A stretch of DNA of 64,000 nt, from contig OW051472.1 in assembly GCA_932521025.1 (NCBI GenBank), positions 7,440,001 through 7,504,000 of the forward strand, given 5' to 3'. Numbering within the stretch: position 1 is the stretch's first letter; every line of letters starts with the position of its first letter. The notes beneath the pieces were generated by a model. That model worked only from the letters and a program-made list of their open reading frames with translations. It ran no database searches and was not told the origin of the DNA. Shown piece after piece: positions 44,753 to 54,649 of the stretch. This DNA comes from Oscheius onirici (lineage: Eukaryota > Nematoda > Chromadorea > Rhabditida > Rhabditidae). A program made the translations under genes and the position numbers.

Positions 44753-46543
44753 ATGTTGGGACCACCACCGGCTGGAGTTCCCTTCTTTCCTCCTCCACCG
44801 GTATCCCTTCCAAAATTTCAAAGACAAAGCATTTACAGGAAGATACGGAACCTCTTCTCTTAACATTATTGCCCAGAAACGTCGTTTGTCGAATTGTTGA
44901 CAAACAATTGTACGAGGACTATGCCATTCTCGAAGAGACGTCCAGTTATCTCCGCGATATTTGTATCAGCAAAGCATATTTGTTGCCTCTTCTTAACCAC
45001 AAAGTTAATGTTTACGAGGTTTGTTCTGTCCTTTTGAGAAAATTTGCAGAAAAACTCAGGATTCGATAAAAGTCGAGCATGCTATTGAACTATCTGAATA
45101 TGGGAATTCTATTGAATCCGATTGGGATGAGGCGACTGCTAATGGAGCAAAAATTGCAGCCTATAGCGTCACATTTCATGTATGTTCCGGTGTTTTTATG
45201 CCTCAAAATTTCAAAGTTACAGTGCCGGGTAACGGACGACCGTATGAGGGAAGTTAAGCGACTTTTTGATGAGAACCATACCACTGCTGTTTATATCTAT
45301 TTTCTGGAACATGTTGTTTTTTCTCCTTCTGTATTGGACGACTTTTTGAAGGTAAGAACATCTTTTTTGACACAAGGTTTGCAACGCCCTTCCAGGGCTA
45401 AAATTACCTACTATCCCCTATCAAAATCTGTTTCTGTATGGGAACTACAAAATCTGTTTCTGTATGGGAACTAGAAGCAGTCTTCGTCTCCATAGTGACT
45501 TGTTTAAACGTGTTACTAATAACTCCTTTCCCCTTAATTGTGGCCACAAACCCTATATTTTGATTGCCAATTAGAGCTTCAGACATACACACACAGAGAC
45601 TTGGGAGAAATTTAAAGTGGATTACCCTTTTTCAGAACTTGAAAGCAGAGTATTTTCAAAGTCTCCAATTCCTGTCGAACGACTTTTTCCGGTATCCAAA
45701 CATTCGAAAGGTGAGATCTTTTCGAAAGTCAAAATCGTCTTTCAGCTCGAATATTTGAATGTTGAGACGAATTGTTCGGACGAAAATCTACTGAAACTCG
45801 AGAGCAGAAGTATCACAATGTCAAACAACGTCGTTTCGGATCGAGGTCTCAACCGATTTCTCAAAGTTTGGGTTCTGAAGAATCTAAAGTTTCCGCTTTT
45901 CAGCAATTCAAGAAAGGAAAGAGAGATATTCTGGTCACTTCCATCGAATTCAGTAACAACATTAGAAGAGACTTCGATGTGATTTTAGAAGGTCTTGATG
46001 CGAACGTTGTATGGACTCCGGATACTCATCTAGACAGCGTTGTAAGTTGCATCAAAAACTGAAAAATCTTTTATACAGCTCCACGTCATCCCAATCGAAA
46101 ACTGTTCGCTTATGCAGTCTGCGGGTCCTCCGCATTTCTACTCGCTATGGAACAGCGAAAATATCAACATCCGACTCTTGATTCAACTCACGAACCATTC
46201 TTTTAATGTTACGCCAGTCGGCTGTGAACTCGACCATCTACATTTTCTTCTACCATCCGATCAGTTTTATGCTGTCAGACAAATGTAGGCTATTCTATTG
46301 AATTAACTTGAAATTGTGTCTAGGTGCAGCTACTGTTACACTGAGTACTGTCAACATCGAAGGAAGTATTCGACTGCCAGACTGAAAACGAAATATTCAA
46401 ATGTCTATCAGGGGATTGTCAAGATTTTCGTCGTATGTTAAGATTTTGACCATTTTTTCATAATTGTTTAGACATGTAACATCATACTCGAACTTCAATC
46501 GCCCACTTCAATTGCTGTTAATTTTTTGCTCAAGATCTTCTGA
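44753..46543 (+). CDS. F-box protein 3 of the array
   Basis: Exons 44753-44776, 44824-45018, 45060-45179, 45223-45351, 45636-45710, 45746-45865, 45904-46041, 46079-46284, 46324-46432, 46472-46543 give 395 residues. The first exon join uses a weak gttccc donor. A 23-base intron is the alternative. The F-box-like segment is VVCRIVDKQLYEDYAILEE. The middle repeats match the other members (VFSPSVLDDFL), the FBA_2 core is VSDRGLNRFLK then QFKKG, and the Zn-type module is C337-x2-C340-x4-C345-x-H347. After it the tail is shorter and lacks the YPVQPM part. Intron 4 contains an inverted, shortened copy of repeat family A. It lacks the MGN start of the first two members. Confidence 0.75.
45372..45619. 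repeat. dispersed repeat family A, copy 3 (inverted, internally deleted)
   Basis: Both family ends are present in reverse orientation: gcaacgcccttccagggcta on the left and tctcccaag-like/aatttaaag sequence on the right. Most of the centre is missing. It lies in an intron of the third F-box gene. A 27-base unit (caaaatctgtttctgtatgg plus gaactac) is duplicated inside it. Confidence 0.7.
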
Positions 46544-46739
46544 CATTTCGAAATCTGATTTCCACTCCAATATATTTTCACTCTCACCAACGTTGTGTCA
46601 TCTTGCAAAAGAGTTTACACTACTCGCTTGTTCTTTTGATTTCTCTATTATCGCCACATGTTTGCCTCCTCCCAAAAAGATTGTCTACCAGCTTATTGCC
46701 AGTCTTCGACTTTTCCTTCTCTCGAACTCCAACTTTCAG

Positions 46740-48276
46740 ATGAGCGAAGAGCTAGACTTTGCGTCAATTGCACAGAAAACATTATGCCGCATCGTTGACA
46801 AGCTCAACTACCGCCAGTTTGTGACACTGGAAGAAACTAGCAGACTGACATACGAACTCTGTAACATCCAAAAATATTCGCCATCGTACGAAGTTGATAT
46901 TCTTCTTCTTCGTCAAGTAAGTAGTGTTCCTTCTTTACACTGTCAAACAGTTCAGAATAAAGTCCAAATAGAATTTTTGGGCAATAGACGAATCAGCTTG
47001 CACGTTGTGGCAGCTTGTGGCGTCCAGGTTCACACATATTTGTTGGTCATTGACGAACGGCTAACAGACAGCCAGATGAATAAAACAAACAAAATTTTAC
47101 GGAAATGTAAAGTTACGGCCGGAACAATCGTCTTTCGCAGAACCTGTGACCATTCGTCAGAAACTATGAACGAGTTACTAAAGGTAGTCTTTCTTCAATG
47201 ATACTAACAGAGCCATGTTGAGGACCTCCAAGCAGATGCTCTTGTCGCCGACCGCTTCATTTCGAGAAAATCATTGGACAGTCCTGCTCTTCAGAAGGTA
47301 GGCTTCCAATGGGTACAGGAACCGATAATTTTTTTATTTTCTGAGTGAAACGGAGTCTTTGCTGGAATACAATTCATTGAGTATTCAGATTAAGTCTCTT
47401 AAAGCCTGTGAGACTGACATTGGGGACGAGGATCTGCTCAAAATGAAGCAGGCATACAATGATGTAGGGACGGATAATATTACCGACATAGGACTGAATA
47501 AGTTTTTGAAGGTTCGATCAACTTGAACAAGAAGTGAATGAAGAATTTTAGCAATGGAAGAATGGAGAAAGAGAACTCGAAACTCTTATTATTCGAAGCA
47601 CAAATGCACGAGATGCTGAGACTATTATCGAAGATATTGATGCTAATGTCATTTGGACACCTCAATGGCACGAACATAGTCTGGTAAGACTGTCTTTTCT
47701 GCTCCAAAACGTCTTACAGATCAGAAAGATTCCACTGGATGAGCTTCCTTCTTTGTCCAACGCATGTTCTTTCTATCTTCTTTGGAGCTCCAACGAGCCG
47801 ACGAAACAACTTCTCCTCCAACTCCAAGAGAACAGCTTCAGCATTGAGCCAATGAATAACGACGAATTATATTTGCTCAGCAAGTATCTCAATGGTGCCC
47901 AGAAATTTGTCGTGACAGGACAATGCAACGAATGTGGATTGGAATGGTGCCGGCATCGACTACGGTACACAGCTCAATGCTTCAAGACCACACTTCCCAA
48001 AATCTACTCGTCTTTAATTCTTTCCACCAATGTATGTATTTTTCAAGACGAAAAAGATTTTGTTTTCAGGTTGGATATATTAGCCTGAATCTCTTAAACG
48101 TCCTCAAAATAATGGAGACTGGATTTTATGTAAGATGGATAGCCCATTGGGCTCTGCGCGACCTCAAAATCGAAGAAACGCGAGGAAGGAGTAAATTTGT
48201 GGAATTGTTGTTTGATTTAAAAATTACCTTGTTCTACAGAGTGTCGCGTACTTACGGATACTTTTACTTTCGGTAG
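46740..48276 (+). CDS. F-box protein 4 of the array
   Basis: Exons 46740-46916, 46956-47183, 47211-47297, 47389-47511, 47552-47683, 47720-48031, 48070-48276 give 421 residues. The start MSEELDFASIAQ lies directly behind aactttcag and only 197 bases after the previous stop, so polycistronic transcription with trans-splicing is possible. The F-box-like segment is CRIVDKLNYRQFVTLEE, the FBA_2 core is ITDIGLNKFLK then QWKNGE, and the module is C318-x2-C321-x4-C326-x-H328. Two introns present in paralogues are absent here: one in the repeat region and one just before the cysteine module. The tail after the module differs from the first two genes, with a hydrophobic GYISLNLLNVLKIM stretch. Confidence 0.78.
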
Positions 48277-48488
48277 GCATAAATATTTTACAAGGAGAGT
48301 TTTCTGAAAAATGGATAGAAGTATTTCACTTCATATCTCACTTTATTTGAAGCAAATGATTCTCCGAGAAATTCTGATGACGAACAAAAATATTTGATTC
48401 TCTAAACCTTTATCTCAGTCATCATACCCCGCATTTCCGCTAAACTGTACACACTCAGGTCCCCTTGTCTTTTCACCACTTCGTCTAG

Positions 48489-49809
48489 ATGAACCCGGCT
48501 AACACTTTCGATGAAGATGTGAGCTGATAAATTATATTCACGGGAAGATTCTTTTTAGGCGTCACTAGACTTGCAGGGAATTTCAAAGGTGATGAATCGA
48601 ATACTTTCAAAGCTTTCCTTCGAAGACTTCTTGGTCTTATCACAAACTTCAAAAGTTCTGAAACAAATTTGTGAGAAGAGTTCCGTCAAGTTTAATTTAT
48701 TGTCTGCCTTATACCTTAACAAGGTAATGAATAGGCTTTGTGATCCAAGCATCTTTTCTAGAGATTTCTGAAGGTGGACCAAAGATCAAACTTGAGAGAA
48801 GTAAAATTTCGGTCGATATTCGCTGTGATGCAGTCGCCTATCACCTTTAACTTTGATTGTGTTAGCATTGGCGTGAGTTCCTCAACTTCCGATTTTATTC
48901 TGTCTTTTTCTCGAATTCCAAAATCGACTTTCAGACCGGGGTCACTAGTTCCAGATTGAGAAACGTTGTAAAATTTCTGGAATCCCATAATGCCACTGCT
49001 TCTCTTTTGTATATTTGGAGGGGAAATGTTCGCTTCTCACCCGAGGATTTGGACATTCTTCTGAAAGTAATATCTTCAATCTGTTTTTCTTTAAACTAAA
49101 GTTTTAAGACCTTGAGAATAAAAACACTGTGGTGCTCCGTGTTTTTGTCCCGGGAGTTCTTCACCTATCCACACATTCAAAAAGTATACAAAAATATCCA
49201 TTTTAACATTTTTTGCCCTTCAGATGCCAGAGTTGATTCTGTACAATGCAAGCATGACAGACGACGAATTTCTCAAAATGGAGGCGCACACTTTTGAAAT
49301 GAAAAATGCTCGCATCACAGAAAAGGCTCTGAACCAGTTCTTATTGGTTAGTTCGAGTTTAATGTTAAAAAAGGATTTAGCAATGGAAAAAGGGCGAAAG
49401 GGCACTGACTAGATGGGCGTTCGACTTCGATGTCTCAGGACGTAGTCGAAATTATGAGCAGATTTTGGAAGGAGTCGACGCAAGTCTTATTTGGAGTCGT
49501 GAATCGCATGATCACAGTATTGTTAGTTTTTTAGTTTTTGGTTCTGCACGCTTTCCGCTAAAACTGTAAGCACCTATTTTTCAGATCGGAGCACTCCCGT
49601 ACGAATCACTCGAATATCTGAGGTGGCATGGCAACTGGCACTTTTACTCACTTGCCCGTAGTGACAATATCGCTGATTTCAAAATACTGGAATTGAGCGA
49701 AAAGCATTTTTCCGTTCGCAGCAACCACGATGAGACTAGCACATTGTTTCATCATCTGAGTAGAGACGAGAAGTTCTTGGTTACTGGAACTCGGGAACAC
49801 GATGAATAA
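48489..49809 (+). CDS. F-box protein 5 of the array, lacks the Cys tail
   Basis: Exons 48489-48518, 48559-48723, 48762-48872, 48935-49066, 49109-49183, 49224-49346, 49381-49521, 49585-49809 give 333 residues. The start MNPANTFDED stands behind cgtctag, 213 bases after the preceding stop. The F-box-like segment is VMNRILSKLSFEDFLVLSQ, the FBA_2 core is ITEKALNQFLL then QWKKGE, and LIWSRESHDHS corresponds to the LWTPETH region. It ends TREHDE before the point where the other four have the C-x2-C-x4-C-x-H module. This last member of the tandem array thus kept the F-box and FBA_2 parts only. Confidence 0.78.
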
Positions 49810-50519
49810 ACTTTTGTTCTGATCGCTAGTCATAGCCATAACTATACTGCCGTTACAAGCTCATAACCTGAGGCTAGCCAGACCCAAAGTGTACACTAAA
49901 TGACTTTATGTGGCTGACAAAAAGGTGTGCAAGAGAGGATGATGCGAGGTCTAGCCAGTTGTATGACAGATGAAGGTTGCATGGTTAACTTGTTTATTAC
50001 ACGAGTGGTACACTAGAGCTATAACGACGAAAGAGAACAGGAATTGGGAGCCGGGTCAGCCCCTGAGCCATGCGGAGTAACCACAGACTTTTATCAAAGG
50101 CGGCGCGCTAGCCTGACTTCTTGTCAGATTAGAACTTTAGTTGGCTTACAGTATGACCATACGTTCCAGTGTAAAACCAATATACCAAAGGGAAGCTAAA
50201 ATTCTTCCCTTTAAGATAAACGATGGGCTCCACTTGTTTGTGATCTTCGCAGGAATCAAGGTCGAGAAAACTCAATTTCTTCGGGAAACTCTGTCCAGAT
50301 GGCGAAGGTTTCTGCTGCCATAGCTAGACACTGTCAGATCGGTATTTTCGCTGCGGCTAAGTATCGCCTGCAACAACTAGAAAGATGGAAAAAGTACCTT
50401 TACTGGAATAGATAGTTAGAATCGACAGCACTCGTTCAAGCCCATTACTTGTCTCTAAGAATTTCGAGAAGACTTTTTGCCTGATAGAAAAAGAGAGGAA
50501 TTCAGTTTTTTTTATTCTC
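49810..50519. other. intergenic, no gene seen
   Basis: About 710 bases between the convergent F-box array and the kinase gene. No repeat or RNA gene was recognised. Confidence 0.5.
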
Positions 50520-53500
50520 TCAATCGACTTTTTCTATCGACGTAGTCCTTTTCAAGCTCAAGTATCCGTAATGTTCATCCTGTTCATTTAATACTTTTCC
50601 TATGGATTCTCGTATCTAAATTACTTTTATAAAAAGAAATGACACTAACCTCTTCGAAGCCAGGCCGATCGTCTGGCTCCTTTTTCCAACAAGTCTTCAT
50701 AATTTCATATCTGAACATTGTGTTATCTTCTCGTAACTGACTCACATAGTTTCAGGACAGTTGTCCACTTTTTCCAGACGGTTGCCTGCCTCGAGATGAG
50801 CTATCATGTCGACTGGCTGAACTGCCTGGTAGGGTCCTTCTCCAAAGGAGAAAATCTCGTGCAGAAGAACTCCAAAAGACCATCTTGAAAATCTTTGAAC
50901 GACGGACAATAATACTTACACGTCGCTCTTCACCGTGTACTCGTAATATTTCAGAGATTCCAAGGCCATCCATTTAATGGGCATTTTGTGTTGCGTCGTA
51001 TAGAGAGCCGTATCGGTGGCTCGGCAAAGACCAAAGTCGCCAATCTGAAAGACCTTCTTTCTCCATTTTTTGTCTAAAACCAGCAGCCTCCGTACTATTT
51101 GGTGGGAGAATATTACTCTCTTACAATTGGTGGCTCTACCTTCTAATAAAACTAGCAGCCTGCGTATTTTGGTGGTTGACAATTAGTGAGCCTCTCTTAG
51201 TTGTGTTCTACCTTCTAACTAAATGTGTTCCCCTAAAAACTATCGTTCGATAAAAGATTAGCATGTCACGTTATTAACATGTTATATTGTCTCGAAAACT
51301 GTACGGACACTGACACTATTGCGCTTTAGGCTAAGAAATAAAAATTGTCTTTTTTCGAATAACTCATTCCCACTCCAAGTTCAAAAGTAATCAGCTATCC
51401 AATCCGGACAATATCTAACTTGTCGGGAGGTCCCGGACAAACACAAACATCCAAACAGTCTACCACATACACCATTGCGCTTTAGATAGTTTAGACCTAA
51501 CGACGAACCTTAGCTACGAGCTTCTTGGTCAATAAAATATTCCTCGCCGCCAAATCGCGGTGGCAGTACGAATGTGATGAGAGATAAACCTAAAATATCG
51601 TTGGTCCACAAACATTGAGAATAAACCATTCCGTCACAAATCTGCCAGCAGAAGGACAAGAGATCTTTGGTGGTTAGAGTCATTTTAGTAGATTGATCAC
51701 TGCTCTCCTGAAGATGTTTTACAAAGTAAAAGGGAAAGAACTAACAGTATTGTTTTTCCGCAAAAAGTGAAGAAGATCTCCAAAGTGACAGTACTCGACA
51801 ACGAGCATCGGGGCCAGAGGGTGAGAGATGCAGCCGAGCATGCTAGGAGATTCAATACTTAAACCTTGTATACTTTCAAAACGCGAGTTTGTTTGAATAA
51901 AAACGGTCATAACCAGCCTACGGCCTCCTCGCCCCACCCCTTGGGAAAAAGCAAGGAGTTGAAGCGTGAGCGTCCTAATTTCAATTTATGACGATTTCAA
52001 TTCGTTCACATGTCGTTGTCTATGCCTGTTCCATTGAGCGTCCTAAAGGATGGTGGTAACTCTCTATGGGTCTGTCTAGCTTGACTTGTAAGGATTATAT
52101 CTCATTGTGCCGTGACGATCTTAAATGGTTAGATGGCCATGTCCTGCTGATCCTGTAGCTTGAGAAATCTGGATACCACAACCGATCTCATCATCACTCC
52201 AAGACTCCTCGACTTTTCGGATGAAATCCGGTCATGCGAAATGCATCGTTAGCCGAAGAGATTTTCTCATTGCGGCAGGCTCAATGGGTGCACATTGTCC
52301 AGGCCAACAAAGAGAAAGTCAAATTATATTAATACAAGTATAAATAAGTGACTGCCGAGCATTCGCAATTTGAAATTTTGTCATCAAGACTTACCACATA
52401 ATATGATTGTGGTAACCAAGGGACTTCATAAAAGTCATCTCGTTCAGAAAATCCTTCCTAGCCTGGTTGTCAGCGTGATTGGGAAGCCGCTTCACGGCAA
52501 CTTCATAGCCTCCGGAAATCTTGCCTTCGACTTGGGTAGTGATTGATGCGTTCACATTGAACAGAGGAACGGAGTCTGACACTTGTGCTGACACCAACAA
52601 GCAACCTCACCTTTCAACAGTCCTTTATAAACGACAGCAAAAGCTCCCTGTCCGAGCAAATCTTCATCATTGACGACCAGATGTTTTGGATCAATTTCCC
52701 AGGGATCGTTTCTATAACTTTTCTTCTTTATCCGAAAGGGGTAGAGTCAACTTTTTTCTGGTCATCTCAAAAAACTCGACCGCGTTCAAATGCTGTCCGT
52801 AGATTGTCGATTCGCCTCGCGTATGCTCCCACCAGAATTTGAACCACATTCTTCGAGTTCGATTCCGGATAATGATTATGAGACCGACTGCCAAGACAGT
52901 GATGGCAAATATTGACGGTAGCGTAATTTCCAGAATTAGTGCTACGGAAAACTGTAAAGAGTCAATGAAGTTCTCACCAGCATTAGCTTTTTTGATTGTG
53001 GTTACGGTAGAATTATTGGCTGGCGGCGCGGCGCAGCTATGTTGTCCTGGAGCCTCGTCGGTGAATTGAGTCAAATTGGAGTAAAACTTGAAGTTGCAGA
53101 TTTGACGAGGAAACAGCAAAGAACACATAAAAAGGACGACTCTCGTGCACGTTCCTAAAAAAAAAGTTAAAGATTGCTGGAGGAAACATTTTTCAAAACT
53201 TACTTCCAAGGACGTTAAAATGTCCCAGTCCGTAGACGGTAGTAACAAACTTGCTGAACGACATGTCGAAGAGGACAGTCTCTGTCTGAAGGCCCTTTCA
53301 AACCAATTTCAATCTTTTCTCGCCTCATTCCAGAAAGTACTGGTTGCCAGCATCGTTGCACATTTGAAATCGTGGAAAATATAAAGAGCGCCGGCTGTTG
53401 TATTGTTTAATGGGACACTGTTACAGGCAGACTAAATTGGAGGATAATTGAACAAAGGAAAAAAGAGAAACCACAGTCATCAAGAGATCTTGAAAAATGT

Positions 53501-54484
53501 CGACTCCTTCTTTGCTTCTCGTAACTAAAACATCTTGGACTGACAGAGAGTTTAACCACCACGAAAAAGAGCTCTTCGTGATGTTGGAAGAAGCTCCAAA
53601 CTGAAAAATAAGGCTTTAAATTGATCGAAAGTTACCTGATATTCTTGACAATCGTAATTGGGATCACTAGGAATGAATGGCATCAAAGAACTATCCTCTC
53701 CACAGTATTCAACTGTCTGAACAGAAATTTATGTTTTAGATCATGTCTACCGTATTGAGAAAATTCTTGACGGCAAGAAGGTTGCTCTCTGCCGTACGTG
53801 GATTGTTGAAAATGATGACCGGCACAACTCTCCATGACATACAATGGGAACTTTGAGGAAGATTCACTGCAAACGACGTAATGACATAAAAAAGAAGATT
53901 TATCAGTTCGGTTAGCGGCTTTAGATATGCGTTTTTGAACGCGTTGATTGTCTAATAAAATGTGCTGCTTTGTTCACAGGATGTGTGTTAACACCATTAT
54001 CAAGCGTCATTGATCTACTGGCCAATCAGTGCGTAATTTGTCAAAATGAAAATATTTGTAACTTTTGGTGTAAAGATCCCTTGAACGTAGCTGCCTAAAA
54101 CCTTAGAATGAAGGTTTTAAAAAATGGCTTTTTCAAGCCTTCAGAAGCCGCGTGACTTATATTATGAAACTCAGTTCGGCTGTTCTTAAACCATGCGTTA
54201 GAAGGCTACTAGCACATAGATGGAGACAATAAACCTTTAAAAAATTGATCTGTCCAAATTAAACTGAACTCACACAAGCAGAGATGATTATCCCTTGTCG
54301 GACCTTTGGTAGCATTTTTAAGCCATGGAATTGACCAATGCGTTGGAAGCGATGGAAGGGTAGGAAGTGTTGGAATCAATGAGAAATCCTGCAACTTTCG
54401 ACGGTTTTCCGTCAATCAGAGCCCTACCACAGTAGCTCCCCAACTAAGAGAGATCATCGTAAATAAAATGAGCCATTTGAACAT
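50520..54484 (-). CDS. receptor tyrosine kinase, downstream tandem copy
   Basis: Minus exons: 54428-54484, 54274-54388, 53751-53866, 53636-53716, 53472-53600, 53324-53431, 53204-53285, 52752-53154, 52611-52711, 52395-52581, 51746-51842, 51627-51707, 51509-51589, 50920-51044, 50746-50883, 50650-50710, 50520-50615, giving 685 residues. The signal peptide is MFKWLILFTMISLSWG. The ectodomain of about 275 residues has SSHCMSWRVVP, TVEYCGEDSSLMPF and ALYIFHDFKC. One membrane segment (about 297-324) precedes WFKFWWEH. The kinase has the G-loop LGQGAFAVV, VAVK lysine (about 428), HRDLAARN (529) and DFG (549), all intact. The tail HYGYLSL is a possible phosphotyrosine site. The HRDLAARN form marks a tyrosine kinase. 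The overall build resembles the expanded nematode KIN-16-like receptors. The intron after 53324 begins GC. Confidence 0.85.
51080..51270. repeat. dispersed repeat in a kinase intron
   Basis: Two tandem related units (ccagcagcctccgtac near 51080 and ctagcagcctgcgtattttg near 51153) are similar to the sequence at 23948-24110. The host is the intron between the HRD and DFG exons. This intron is about 460 bases, long against neighbours of about 40. Confidence 0.6.
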
Positions 54485-54649
54485 GAGCGATGGGTGCGAA
54501 AAAGTCGATAGATAGACACGTTCTTATCGCGGTCTTGAGGTGTTAGACTGACAAGTCGGGTGGGTCAGTCAAAAGATCTCGGCGGAAATTGGCTGATAAA
54601 CAACTGATTACACGTTTATTGAGATCAATTTTGAGATCAGAGCAAAATA

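Noticed and set aside
46984-47060. Intron gttcac..taacag in F-box gene 4 at the place where paralogues have one
   Set aside because: Removing it creates an early TGA; reading through keeps the frame, so the intron was probably lost.
52950-52990. 26-base intron gtgaga..ttacag in the downstream kinase
   Set aside because: Removing it shifts the frame; reading through is open and leads into the membrane segment.
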